64,000 nt of DNA from Bacteroidota bacterium (GTDB taxonomy: Bacteria > Bacteroidota > Bacteroidia > Chitinophagales > Saprospiraceae), in assembly GCA_017858735.1 (NCBI GenBank), contig JAFMBH010000001.1, forward strand, positions 62,001 through 126,000. The letters are read 5' to 3'. This document shows positions 17,639 to 26,757 of the stretch, piece after piece. The translations under genes and the position numbers were made by a program. The notes under the pieces were generated by a model. That model saw only the letters and a list, made by a program, of their open reading frames with translations, was not told where the DNA came from and ran no database searches. The stretch's first letter is position 1. Every line of letters starts with the position of its first letter.

Positions 17639-18721
17639 TTATAATTTTACGACTTTATTTCTTAGCATAAAATCGGCTAAAACCAGCGCTGCCATACTTT
17701 CAACGATAGGAACTGCTCGTGGCACGACACATGGATCGTGCCTACCTTTTCCTGTAATTATGGTCGATTGACCAAATTTATCGACAGAATCTTGTGCTGG
17801 AATAATGGTGGCAACGGGTTTGAAAGCAGCCCGAAAGTAAATATCCATGCCATTAGAAATACCACCTTGTATTCCTCCTGAATAATTGGTTTTTGTAGCA
17901 ATATTACCGTCATCATTTGCAAAAAATGAATCGTTGTGCTCTGATCCTTTCATAGTGATTCCTTCGAAACCGGAACCATATTCAAATCCTTTACAAGCAT
18001 TAATTGACAAAATAGCTTTTCCCAATTCAGCGTGAAGTTTATCAAATACAGGCTCACCGAGTCCAACGGGAACCCCTGTGATATTACATGTCACGGAACC
18101 ACCAATGGTGTCGCCGTCTTTTCTTGTTTGTTTAATTAACTGAATCATTTCATCAGCTAATTTTGGATCGGGACATCTTACATCGTTTGATTCAATAAGT
18201 CCATAATCAATATTATTGGGTGGATAAGGCATGCCTATAGCACCAACCTGGCTTACCCAGGCATTAATTGTTATGCCAAAATGATTTAAAAACAATTTAG
18301 CAACGGCACCAGCGGCAACCCTTGCTGCCGTTTCACGTGCAGAAGAACGACCGCCGCCTCTATAATCTCTGTGTCCATATTTAACTTCAAAGGTGTAATC
18401 AGCATGTGAAGGCCTGTATGAGTCTTTTATATGACTGTAATCACCTGATTTCTGATCATCATTTGGAATGATCATGGCAATAGGACTTCCTGTAGCGAAA
18501 CCTTCAAAGACACCAGATAGGATTTGTACCTCGTCATTTTCTTTCCTTTGAGTAACTATAGCTGACTGTCCGGGTCTTCGCCTGCGTAATTCAGATTGAA
18601 TAAAATCGACGTTTATATCAATCCCTGCAGGACAGCCATCGATAATAACCCCAATTCCTTTACCATGTGATTCTCCAAAGGTGGTTATGGTAAATAGCTT
18701 GCCGAAAATACTCCCTCCCAT
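17639..18721 (-). CDS. aroC: Chorismate synthase
   Basis: AroC makes chorismate from 5-enolpyruvylshikimate 3-phosphate using reduced FMN, the last shikimate-pathway step. The 360-aa length is normal. Family signatures are visible: [10 protein letters not shown] at the N-terminus, R-R-R-P-G-Q-S (about 47-53), the [11 protein letters not shown] motif (about 123-133), and G-I-Q-G-G-I-S-N-G (about 268-276). It is divergent from mutS2. The other shikimate genes are outside the window. The nearby mqnD and mqnP indicate that chorismate also feeds futalosine-type menaquinone synthesis in this organism. Confidence 0.97.
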   Translation of the reverse strand: MGGSIFGKLFTITTFGESHGKGIGVIIDGCPAGIDINVDFIQSELRRRRPGQSAIVTQRKENDEVQILSGVFEGFATGSPIAMIIPNDDQKSGDYSHIKDSYRPSHADYTFEVKYGHRDYRGGGRSSARETAARVAAGAVAKLFLNHFGITINAWVSQVGAIGMPYPPNNIDYGLIESNDVRCPDPKLADEMIQLIKQTRKDGDTIGGSVTCNITGVPVGLGEPVFDKLHAELGKAILSINACKGFEYGSGFEGITMKGSEHNDSFFANDDGNIATKTNYSGGIQGGISNGMDIYFRAAFKPVATIIPAQDSVDKFGQSTIITGKGRHDPCVVPRAVPIVESMAALVLADFMLRNKVVKL

Positions 18722-18823
18722 ATTTTAATTTTTTTAAAGTTGATCTTTTTAAAAAATGACCACAATATAACAAACTTATATACCCTGTTATTTGTTCCTC
18801 ACGGAAAGTTAAAGACAATTTTT

Positions 18824-21208
18824 ATGACTTACGAACCAAGTGACTTTTTAGTTAGACTTGAATTTGATAAAATTATTGAATTAATTGCCAATAATTGTTT
18901 AGGCAATCTAGGCATTGAACAAGCTCACCTAATTGCTCCGGAGCTAAATTTAACCTTTATTGAAAACAGATTAAATGAGGTATCAGAGTTCATGAGGGGT
19001 ATTCAGCATGCAGATACCATAAACTTATCTAATTATGAGGATATAAGAGATGATTTAAAAATGTTAGCTATAGAGGATTACGTTCTTCCTGAAGAGGGCT
19101 TCAAAAGAATTAGTAAGCAGCTTTATTCTGTATCTATGGTTTACAGATATTTTACTGCTGAAAGAACGCTTATCTACCCAAATTTATACAACATAATAAA
19201 ATCTTTACATTTCGATTTCGCCATTGCGAAAGAAATTGACAAAGTTTTGGATTCTGATGGTAATATCAGGCCCGATGCCTCACCGGAACTGGGTAGAATT
19301 AGAAGGTCTATGCAGTTTAAAATGAAAGAACTGGATAAAGTTTTTAGGCAGATTATCCAAGATTACAGAGGAAAAGGATGGCTAACAGATAATTTAGAGG
19401 GATACAGAAACGGTAGGAGAGTACTGAGTGTGCCTTCGGAACACAAAAGAAAAATCAGAGGTATTATTCACGACGAATCAGCGACTGGTAGAACTACTTT
19501 TATTGAACCCGAAGGTGTTATAGATATTAATAATGATGTTTTTGATTTGGAACAGGAGGAAAGAAAGGAAATCTATAGAATTTTAAAAACCTTAAGTGCT
19601 TTTTTAAGACCTTATGCTCCAGGTTTTAAAGTATTTCAAGATGTACTTATTCAATTTGATCTGATTCAGGCAAAATCCAGAGTTTCTCTGAAGTTAAAGG
19701 CAACCAAGCCTATTGTAAAGGATTTGCCGATGATAAAAATTTATAAAGGTAGGCATCCGTTATTATTTTTAAAAAATGTAGTACTAGGTAAACCAACGGT
19801 TCCCTTTTCTTTGACTTTGGGAGAAAAAAACAGGATTTTAGTTTTAAGTGGACCCAATGCTGGAGGTAAATCTATTACCATGAAATCCTTGGGATTATTA
19901 CAACTCATGGTTCAGTCCGGACTTCCTGTTCCCGCAGATCCATTAAGTGAGTTTGGTATTTTCAATGAATTTTTTGCGGATATTGGAGACCAGCAATCTA
20001 TTGAAGATGATTTAAGTACTTACAGTTCTCGTTTAATTAATATGAATTCCTTCATTCGTAAATCGGGAAAAAGGTCATTATTGCTCATAGACGAATTCGG
20101 CTCTGGTACTGATCCCCAATTTGGAGGAGCCATTGCTGAAAGTATTTTGAGAGAATTAAATACGAAAGAAGTGGTTGGAGTTATTACCACTCACTATTCA
20201 AATCTAAAAATATTTGCCTATAATACGGAGGGTATTATAAATGGTTGTATGGCTTATGATATGGATAATCTTACGCCTACCTATCATTTTATTGAAGGTA
20301 AGCCTGGTTCCTCTTATGCCTTTGAAATAGCGTTGAAAAGTGGTTTGCCTGATAATGTAATTACTTATGCACAATCGAGAACCAGGAAAAGTGAGAAGGA
20401 AGTAGATGAATTATTGGTCGATTTACAAAAAGAAAAACAAACAGTTAAGGAATCTTTAGTGGCTCTTAAAGAAAAGCAAGATTTACTTGATAAATTGGTT
20501 CGGGGATATGAATCGATGCAAAAGGATTACGAATTTCGTAGGAAAAGATTTAAACTTGAACAAAAGCAGCAGGAATTACAGGATACAGGTTTAGTTAATA
20601 AAGAGGTTGAACGTTTAATTAAGGAGATTAAGGAAGAAAAAAATATTGAAAAAGCCAGAGAACTAGCTATTAAGTTGAGAGAGGAGAGAGCCAAAAAAGT
20701 ATTGGAAGTAGAGGATTTGAAAGAAGAGCTATATTACGGTTCTAACGCGGAAGGAGCGTCGAATATCTTGAAAATTGGTGATTATGTAAGGCTAAGAAGT
20801 GGTGGAGCGGTAGGTCTTTTAACAGGCATTAATAAAGAAAAGGCGAATGTACTGATGGGTGATTTAACCCTTATTATTGATGTAAGGGATTTGGAAAAAG
20901 GCCCGGAACCATTAGATAAAAAATTAAAGTCTCTTCATTTTGATACAATTCAAAAGATAGCTACTTTTGAAAACAAATTGGACATCAGGGGTATGAGAAT
21001 GCAGGAGGCGCTGCAAGTGGTTGAATCATACATAGATTCGGCGCTAATGAACAGTTCATCCCAAATAGAAATAATTCATGGTAAGGGGGATGGCATTCTA
21101 CGAAAAGCGGTCAGGAAGAAGTTAAAAGAGTATAGAGTGGAAATGGAAATTAGCCATCCCGACCCTAAATTAGGAGGGGATGGCGTAACTTTAGTTGCCA
21201 TAAAATGA
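18824..21208 (+). CDS. mutS2: MutS2 endonuclease/ATPase
   Basis: A 794-aa MutS2 protein, implicated in suppressing recombination and in ribosome-collision rescue in other bacteria. It has the core helical clamp (about 1-320), the MutS-type ATPase with Walker A G-P-N-A-G-G-K-S (Lys349) and Walker B L-L-L-I-D-E-F-G-S-G-T-D-P, a Lys/Glu-rich coiled coil (about 515-625), and a C-terminal Smr nuclease domain (about 719-794) with L-D-I-R-G and H-G-K-G-D-G-I-L-R. The start was set at ATG 18824 because the in-frame TTG at 18740 adds 28 residues with no family counterpart. Its stop directly abuts the stop of the convergent ndk gene. Confidence 0.94.
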   Translation: MTYEPSDFLVRLEFDKIIELIANNCLGNLGIEQAHLIAPELNLTFIENRLNEVSEFMRGIQHADTINLSNYEDIRDDLKMLAIEDYVLPEEGFKRISKQLYSVSMVYRYFTAERTLIYPNLYNIIKSLHFDFAIAKEIDKVLDSDGNIRPDASPELGRIRRSMQFKMKELDKVFRQIIQDYRGKGWLTDNLEGYRNGRRVLSVPSEHKRKIRGIIHDESATGRTTFIEPEGVIDINNDVFDLEQEERKEIYRILKTLSAFLRPYAPGFKVFQDVLIQFDLIQAKSRVSLKLKATKPIVKDLPMIKIYKGRHPLLFLKNVVLGKPTVPFSLTLGEKNRILVLSGPNAGGKSITMKSLGLLQLMVQSGLPVPADPLSEFGIFNEFFADIGDQQSIEDDLSTYSSRLINMNSFIRKSGKRSLLLIDEFGSGTDPQFGGAIAESILRELNTKEVVGVITTHYSNLKIFAYNTEGIINGCMAYDMDNLTPTYHFIEGKPGSSYAFEIALKSGLPDNVITYAQSRTRKSEKEVDELLVDLQKEKQTVKESLVALKEKQDLLDKLVRGYESMQKDYEFRRKRFKLEQKQQELQDTGLVNKEVERLIKEIKEEKNIEKARELAIKLREERAKKVLEVEDLKEELYYGSNAEGASNILKIGDYVRLRSGGAVGLLTGINKEKANVLMGDLTLIIDVRDLEKGPEPLDKKLKSLHFDTIQKIATFENKLDIRGMRMQEALQVVESYIDSALMNSSSQIEIIHGKGDGILRKAVRKKLKEYRVEMEISHPDPKLGGDGVTLVAIK

Positions 21209-21631
21209 TTAGATCATATCGGTAACAGCGAAATGAAATGCTGATTCAATGGCAGCATTTTCATCAGAATCAGAACCATGAACAGCATTTTCACCTAAAC
21301 TCTTAGCATATTTTTTTCTGATGGTACCTTCTTCCGCTTTAGAAGGATCGGTAGCACCTATCAGTGTTCTAAAATCAAGCACAGCGTTATCTTTTTCAAG
21401 TATTGCGGCTACAATAGGTCCAGAGGACATGAAAGACACCAATTCACCATAAAAAGGTCTTTCTTTATGTACAGCATAAAATTCTCCCGCTTTAGCTTCT
21501 GATAATTGAGTCAATTTCAAGGCAACAATTTTATAACCAGCTTGCTCGATCATAGCTAAAATGTTTCCAGTGTTTCCAGCTGCTACTGCATCGGGTTTCA
21601 CCATTGTAAAGGTGCGATTTCCAGTTGTCAT
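21209..21631 (-). CDS. ndk: Nucleoside diphosphate kinase
   Basis: Ndk transfers the gamma phosphate between nucleoside triphosphates and diphosphates through a phosphohistidine. The 140-aa protein has the T-M-V-K-P-D-A-V start, the R-P-F-Y-x-E-L-V-x-F-M-S-S-G-P segment, and the active-site His118 in N-A-V-H-G-S-D-S. Length is normal. It is convergent with mutS2, with no bases between the stops, and divergent from nrnA. Confidence 0.97.
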   Translation of the reverse strand: MTTGNRTFTMVKPDAVAAGNTGNILAMIEQAGYKIVALKLTQLSEAKAGEFYAVHKERPFYGELVSFMSSGPIVAAILEKDNAVLDFRTLIGATDPSKAEEGTIRKKYAKSLGENAVHGSDSDENAAIESAFHFAVTDMI

Positions 21632-21703
21632 TACTATTTTTTTTAAATTGTAGATAAATGTGTTTAAATTGCGACGAATTTACGCTTTTGTTTTATCATC
21701 AAT

Positions 21704-22711
21704 ATGGAAAATCTTAACCAACTTAAAAATTTGCTTTCTACACCGAAAGATATTGTGATTTTTTCTCACAGGAATCCTGATGGTGACGCATTAGGATCAA
21801 GTTTGGGATTGGCACATTTTCTTTCGGCTCAACACCATTCGGTAAAAATTATTCTACCTTCAGAATACCCAAATTACCTCAATTGGATGGTTGGTGTTGA
21901 AGATATCGTGATTTACGATCTGATGCCGGAACATGCTAAACTAGCTATTGAAAAAGCAGATATTTTCTTTTGTCTGGATTTCAACTCACTCGACAGAATA
22001 GATAAATGTGGAGATTTAATGATGAAGCAGACAGCGCCTAAAGTGGTTATTGATCATCATTTATTTCCTGAAAGTTTTGCTGATTTTATTTTATCTGATA
22101 CATCGGCGAGTTCTACTTCTGAACTTATTTTTGATTTTATTCATTTATTAGACCATTCAAAATATCTTGTGCCTGCCACGGCAGATGCTCTTTATGTTGG
22201 CATAGTATCGGATACCGGCTCTTTCCTATACAATACTTCTTCTAAGGTTTTTAGAATTACAGCCACTCTGTTGGATCGGGGCGTTGACGATGTTAGTATT
22301 CAAAATAGATTACATAATAATTTGGAAATAAAACAATTAAAAATTATTGGACATTGTTTAAACAAGCGTTTAGAGATTTTGGAAGAATATGCTACGGCTT
22401 TGGTAACTATTACTAAAGAGGATTATGCAGAATTTGATATACAAAGAGGTGATACAGAAGGGATTGTTAATATGTTAATGCGTATTCAAAACATAAAAGT
22501 AGCGGTGCTCATAACAGAACAACCTACGATAGTTAAGCTTTCAATGCGTTCCAAGGGTGATTTTTCAGTCCAGGAAATTGCAACAAAACATTTTAAAGGA
22601 GGTGGACATAAAAATGCTTCAGGCGCAGCTTCATTCATTGGGCTTAAACCTACTGTGAGAAAGTTTAAAGAGCTTCTTCCTCTGTATGCAGAACAATTAT
22701 CTCAAAATTGA
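21704..22711 (+). CDS. nrnA: DHH/DHHA1 phosphoesterase NrnA-like
   Basis: A 335-aa DHH-superfamily phosphoesterase. NrnA-type enzymes degrade short oligoribonucleotides and/or pAp. Seen here: S-H-R-N-P-D-G-D-A-L-G-S (motif I/II), the D-x-N-S-L-D-R segment, the name-giving V-I-D-H-H motif, the D-T-G-S-F motif (about residue 170) and the C-terminal DHHA1 glycine-rich G-G-G-H-K-N-A-S-G. Length is normal for NrnA. No signal peptide is present, so it is cytoplasmic. Whether nanoRNase or pAp phosphatase activity dominates, or whether c-di-AMP/pApA is a substrate, is not decided by sequence. Confidence 0.9.
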   Translation: MENLNQLKNLLSTPKDIVIFSHRNPDGDALGSSLGLAHFLSAQHHSVKIILPSEYPNYLNWMVGVEDIVIYDLMPEHAKLAIEKADIFFCLDFNSLDRIDKCGDLMMKQTAPKVVIDHHLFPESFADFILSDTSASSTSELIFDFIHLLDHSKYLVPATADALYVGIVSDTGSFLYNTSSKVFRITATLLDRGVDDVSIQNRLHNNLEIKQLKIIGHCLNKRLEILEEYATALVTITKEDYAEFDIQRGDTEGIVNMLMRIQNIKVAVLITEQPTIVKLSMRSKGDFSVQEIATKHFKGGGHKNASGAASFIGLKPTVRKFKELLPLYAEQLSQN

Positions 22712-22741
22712 GATGGATTATTAAATACGCTAATTTTACAT

Positions 22742-22749
22742 TACTTTTG
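22742..22749 (+). promoter_or_regulatory. Candidate -7 box upstream of FKBP lipoprotein gene
   Basis: TACTTTTG matches the Bacteroidota -7 consensus TAnnTTTG exactly and lies 38 bases before the ATG at 22788. No TTTG box is seen at the right distance upstream, so this is a half-supported promoter. Confidence 0.35.
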
Positions 22750-22787
22750 AATTCCTATTTTAAATATTAACTTTTTAACTTAAATTA

Positions 22788-23633
22788 ATGAGAATTTTAT
22801 TCATCCTTTTGATCGCCGCTGTTACTCTAAACTCTTGTGGAAAAGGGAAAAGTGGAAAAACAAGTACTGGTATTAAATATGAACTTTTTCAGAATAAAAG
22901 TGGAAATAAAGTTCAACCCAACGATGTTCTTTACCTTCGTTATTCCATGTTTGCAGATGATTCTTTAATGAATACTAATGCAAACGAACCCTATCCGGAA
23001 ATTGGTCTTTATCCTGACGTAAAAAAAGAACCAAAAAAACTTTCTCCCATTGAAGAATCTTTTGGTTTAATGGAGGTTGGAGATAGTATAAGTATATTTA
23101 TACCTATTGACTCAATGGGTCCTCCAGGTATGCGTCCTCCAGGTTTTGAGAAAACTAAATTCATAGTTTATAAAATTACCGTTGAAAAGCGAATTCCTAA
23201 TGCAGATATTGAGAAAGCAACGAAAGAAGTTGCAGATATGGTAAATGCTCTTTTCGAAGAAACAAAATCTGGAAAATTAGAATATTCTGTTACTCCTTCT
23301 GGGTTAAAATACAAAATTTTGCAGGAAGGTTCAGGTGATTTAATTCAACAGGGCAGTAAAGTATCAACCAACTATTACGGCATATTAGCCGCTGACGGAG
23401 TTATGTTTGATAACTCTTTTCAAAGAGGACTTTTACCATTTACTTTTGAAGCAATGTCAGGTCAGGTTATACCAGGTTGGGACGAAAGCATGGGTCTATT
23501 GAAAAAGGGTAGTAAAGCCATTTTATATATTCCAAGTGCCTTAGCTTATGGAGAAGAAGGAGCAGGCTCTGGCTCTATTCCTGCGAATGCCGATTTAATG
23601 TTTTATCTTGAAATTCTGGACGTTAAAAAATAA
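22788..23633 (+). CDS. FKBP-type peptidyl-prolyl isomerase lipoprotein, two FKBP-like domains
   Basis: A 281-aa envelope protein. The signal peptide ends in a lipobox-like L-N-S-C (Cys17), so it is probably lipid-anchored. Residues about 30-140 form a degenerate FKBP-like domain lacking the canonical active-site motifs. Residues about 165-281 form a canonical FKBP domain with N-Y-Y-G, M-F-D-N-S, V-I-P-G-W-D-E, Y-I-P and A-Y-G. It should help fold exported proteins in the periplasm or at the outer membrane. The gene directly precedes prfB (46-base gap). Confidence 0.88.
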   Translation: MRILFILLIAAVTLNSCGKGKSGKTSTGIKYELFQNKSGNKVQPNDVLYLRYSMFADDSLMNTNANEPYPEIGLYPDVKKEPKKLSPIEESFGLMEVGDSISIFIPIDSMGPPGMRPPGFEKTKFIVYKITVEKRIPNADIEKATKEVADMVNALFEETKSGKLEYSVTPSGLKYKILQEGSGDLIQQGSKVSTNYYGILAADGVMFDNSFQRGLLPFTFEAMSGQVIPGWDESMGLLKKGSKAILYIPSALAYGEEGAGSGSIPANADLMFYLEILDVKK

Positions 23634-23679
23634 CGTTTGTATTAATATTTGATTGTTAAACTTAAAAAAAGAACATCCA

Positions 23680-24781
23680 ATGACTATCGAGCAACTGCGA
23701 GATTTGAGGGAAAGATTGTTGTCGCTAAGGAGGTATCTTTGACGTAGATAACAGAGTTTTACTACTAGAAGATAAAGAAAGTTTTTCAACCAGTCCTGAT
23801 TTTTGGTCCGATTCATCGAAAGCTGAATTGGTGATGAAAGAAATTAAAACGCACAAAAAATATTTGGGTGAATTCGAAAATATTAAATTATTAGTAGAAG
23901 ACGCTGAGGTCTTATTTGATTTCCAAAAGGAAGGTGAAGCTACAGAAGATGAAGTTGAAGCTAAATACCAAGAGGCTATTTTAGCTTTTGAAAATTTAGA
24001 ATTTCATAGAACGCTCAACAGACCTGAAGATGAACTTGGGGTTATTCTTGAAATTAATGCCGGTGCAGGTGGAACGGAAGCTTGTGATTGGGCAGAAATG
24101 ATTTTTAGAATGTATGTCCGGTGGGCTGAAAGGTCAGGTTTCAAAGTAACTTCCCTATCGGAAGTTCAAGGTGATGTAGCTGGTATCAAATCTGCGGAAA
24201 TTGAGATTACCGGAGACTATGTCTATGGCATGCTTAAAGGTGAGAATGGAGTACACAGGTTAGTCCGGGTAAGTCCATATAATTCTCAAGGCAAAAGGAT
24301 GACTTCCTTCTGCTCTGTTTTTGTTCACCCCAGTGTGGATGATACTATTGAAATTGAAATTAATCCCGCTGATTTAGATTGGGATACCTTCAGAGCCAGT
24401 GGTGCAGGCGGTCAGCATGTAAATAAAACAGAATCGGCGGTAAGGGTAAGGCATTTACCTACTGGTTTAGTAGCAGAATGTCAGCAGGAAAGGTCTCAAC
24501 ACCAAAATAGAGAAAAAGCCATTCAATTGCTTAAATCCAGAATCTATGAACTGGAGTTACAAAAGCAGTTGGCTGAAAGGGCTAAAGTGGAATCTGGAAA
24601 AATGAAGAATGAGTGGGGTTCTCAAATTAGAAGTTATGTTTTAGATGATAGAAGGGTAAAAGATCATAGGTCTCAATACCAAACATCACAAACTGATGCC
24701 GTTCTCGACGGTGATTTACAACCATTTTTAAAAGCCTTTCTTATGATGGATGGCGTTAATACCGATGATTCCGATAACTAA
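23680..24781 (+). CDS. prfB: Peptide chain release factor 2, with programmed +1 frameshift
   Basis: RF2 reads UGA and UAA stops and releases the peptide. The gene is split. A short first frame (ATG 23680 to TGA 23740-23742, 20 sense codons ending R-R-Y-L) is joined by +1 slippage at CTT-TGA-C to the second frame (23741-24781, 346 codons). The product of 366 aa matches the usual RF2 length. The internal AGGAGG at 23728-23733 sits just before the slip site, as in the well-known autoregulated prfB genes: low RF2 slows reading of the in-frame UGA and promotes the shift. The catalytic G-G-Q is at about residues 243-245. The stop-recognition tripeptide reads S-P-Y (about 198-200) in place of the usual S-P-F. 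A terminator follows. Confidence 0.95.
23728..23743 (+). other. RF2 programmed +1 ribosomal frameshift site
   Basis: AGGAGG (23728-23733), then TAT, then the slip codon CTT (23737-23739), then the in-frame stop TGA followed by C (23740-23743). The spacing and order are those of the canonical prfB shift cassette: an internal Shine-Dalgarno three bases before CUU-UGA-C. Confidence 0.95.
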
Positions 24782-24786
24782 TAATG

Positions 24787-24817
24787 AAGGTCAGTAATTT
24801 TTTACTGACCTTTTTTT
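24787..24817 (+). terminator. Rho-independent terminator after prfB
   Basis: An 11-base perfect stem (24787-24797 with 24802-24812) with a TTTT loop, followed by a run of T through 24817. It starts 6 bases after the prfB stop. Confidence 0.9.
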
Positions 24818-24907
24818 ATCCTGTAATACAGTATTTTGTCAAGTTTCTTCCAAATAGTATCGTATATGTTTATATTCGTTTTTTGTAACATAGAAAAATA
24901 GTTTACC

Positions 24908-25408
24908 ATGGAAAAATGGATTAATAAATTATCTCAGGTAGTAGTTTTTTTTGGTAAAAGTGTATCCTGGTTGAGTTTTGTGTTGGTGATTATAATATGT
25001 ATAGACGTAATATCCAGGTATTTATTCAATTTTTCAGTGGCCTGGGTGGCAGAAATTGAATGGCATATTTTTGGTCTTTTATTTTTATTTGGTTCAGCTT
25101 ACGCTCTCAATGAAGAAAAACATGTTAGAGTGGATTTATTTTATCAGAACTTCTCAAAACGTGAAAAGGCTCAGGTAAATGTTATTGGAACCATTGTTTT
25201 TTTAATTCCATGGTGTTTGACTTTAGGTTGGTATTCTCTTAAGTACGCTTTAACCAGTGTGGCGATGAAGGAAACTTCACCTGATCCTGGTGGCATAGGG
25301 GCTTTCTATTTTATAAAAATGGCTATTCCTTTAGCCTTTTTATTATTATTTTTTCAAGGATTAATCATCATTTTTAACCAGTTCAAAATAGCTTTTAAAA
25401 GCAATTAA
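24908..25408 (+). CDS. dctQ: TRAP transporter small permease (DctQ type)
   Basis: A 166-aa membrane protein with four hydrophobic helices (about residues 14-36, 48-68, 89-111 and 133-155), the layout of DctQ. The E-I-E-W-H segment in helix 2 and N-E-E-K-H-V-R-V-D-L-F after it are typical of the family. It forms the membrane part of a sodium-driven tripartite (TRAP) importer with DctM, encoded 11 bases downstream. The cognate binding protein is probably the DctP gene at 26758-27882 on the opposite strand. Confidence 0.9.
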   Translation: MEKWINKLSQVVVFFGKSVSWLSFVLVIIICIDVISRYLFNFSVAWVAEIEWHIFGLLFLFGSAYALNEEKHVRVDLFYQNFSKREKAQVNVIGTIVFLIPWCLTLGWYSLKYALTSVAMKETSPDPGGIGAFYFIKMAIPLAFLLLFFQGLIIIFNQFKIAFKSN

Positions 25409-25419
25409 TAGACTGTTTT

Positions 25420-26718
25420 ATGGAAATAATAGCTATCATCTTATTCGTAAGTATTTTTATCTTGATCATGTACGGTTATCCTGTTGCGCTTACATTAGGA
25501 GGATTGTCGATTACTTACGCGTACTTTTTTTTAGATCCTTCAGCTTTTGGAGCGCTTCCTCCACGTATAATGGGTGTGATTAGTAATTATGTTTTGCTTT
25601 CCGTTCCTTTATTTGTGTTTATGGGTATCATGTTGGAAAAAAGTGGACTGGCTGAAAGTTTATTGGAAACAGTAGCTATTCTATTTGGAAAAATGCATGG
25701 TGGATTGGCTTTTGCAGTCATTCTTGTAGGTACTTTATTAGCTGCTTCCACTGGCATTGTAGGTGCAACTGTGGTTACAATGGGATTAATTAGTTTACCT
25801 ACCATGTTAAAAAGAGGCTATAAGCCAGAAATTGCAACGGGTGTAATTGCTGCATCGGGTACTTTAGGACAGATTATTCCTCCTTCCGTTGTCTTAGTTT
25901 TGCTTGGGAGCGTTCTCAATGTATCTGTTGGAAAACTATTTGCCTCTTCATTAATTCCTGGTTTACTTTTAGTTGCTATATATATATTATATATTTTCAT
26001 TGTTTCTAGAATTAAACCCGAATGGATGCCTCCCATTCCTAAAGAGGAAATTGATAAGTTCAGAGCCAATAATTTCTATGGTAAGGTATGGCGCGCTTTT
26101 GCTTTACCATTAATTCTTATCATCTCCGTTTTAGGTTCTATTTTTTTAGGTATTGCTTCTCCAACGGAAGCGGCGGCAGTGGGTGCTATGGGAGCAACTA
26201 TATTAACTTTATTCGAAAAGAAATTGAGTTTTAGCATTCTAAAAAGTGTTTGTATTGAAACTACCCATCTTACCTCGATGATATTTTTAATATTGTTAGG
26301 TGCAACTACTTTTTCCTTTGTTTTTAGGGAACTTGGTGGTGATATTTTTTTAGTTCGTCTCATTCAGGAGGCGAATATGACTCCTTTGGCCTTTTTGTTT
26401 TTAGTCATGTTGATTGTGTTTATTGCTGGATTTTTTATAGATTTTATTGAAATTATTTTTATTATAGTTCCCGTTATAGCCCCTGTATTTCAGAAAATGG
26501 GAGTTGATCTTATCTGGATAGGCGTTTTACTAAGTCTTAATCTACAAACATCTTTTTTAACTCCTCCTTTTGGATTTTCCCTGTTTTATCTAAAAGGAGT
26601 AGCGCCTCCTTCTGTGACAACAGCACAGATATACAGAGGGATTATACCTTTTATACTTTTCCAACTGATAGTTTTGGGCATTTATATTTTTATGCCGAGT
26701 CTTTTAATTATACCTTAA
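25420..26718 (+). CDS. dctM: TRAP transporter large permease (DctM type)
   Basis: A 432-aa polytopic protein with about 12 hydrophobic helices, the translocating subunit of a TRAP importer (DctM/IT superfamily). Family signatures include the G-I-V-G-A-T-V-V-T-M-G segment with the preceding T-L-L-A-A-S-T, I-P-P-S near residue 150, S-P-T-E-A-A-A-V-G-A near residue 247, and N-L-Q-T-S-F-L-T-P-P-F-G near residue 370. It works with dctQ just upstream. It ends 39 bases before the end of the convergent dctP gene; no strong terminator hairpin is evident between them. Confidence 0.93.
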   Translation: MEIIAIILFVSIFILIMYGYPVALTLGGLSITYAYFFLDPSAFGALPPRIMGVISNYVLLSVPLFVFMGIMLEKSGLAESLLETVAILFGKMHGGLAFAVILVGTLLAASTGIVGATVVTMGLISLPTMLKRGYKPEIATGVIAASGTLGQIIPPSVVLVLLGSVLNVSVGKLFASSLIPGLLLVAIYILYIFIVSRIKPEWMPPIPKEEIDKFRANNFYGKVWRAFALPLILIISVLGSIFLGIASPTEAAAVGAMGATILTLFEKKLSFSILKSVCIETTHLTSMIFLILLGATTFSFVFRELGGDIFLVRLIQEANMTPLAFLFLVMLIVFIAGFFIDFIEIIFIIVPVIAPVFQKMGVDLIWIGVLLSLNLQTSFLTPPFGFSLFYLKGVAPPSVTTAQIYRGIIPFILFQLIVLGIYIFMPSLLIIP

Positions 26719-26757
26719 AATATTGAATTATCATTCTTTCACTGAAGCTTAAGTCAA

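Noticed and set aside
18740-18823. Extended MutS2 starting at TTG 18740
   Set aside because: The extra 28 residues have no family counterpart; the protein fits the family from ATG 18824.
23828-24781. RF2 as a 317-residue protein starting at an internal TTG, or as a pseudogene with a premature TGA
   Set aside because: The upstream frame joined by the +1 shift at CTT-TGA-C gives a full-length RF2 of 366 residues with the standard internal Shine-Dalgarno, so this is programmed recoding.
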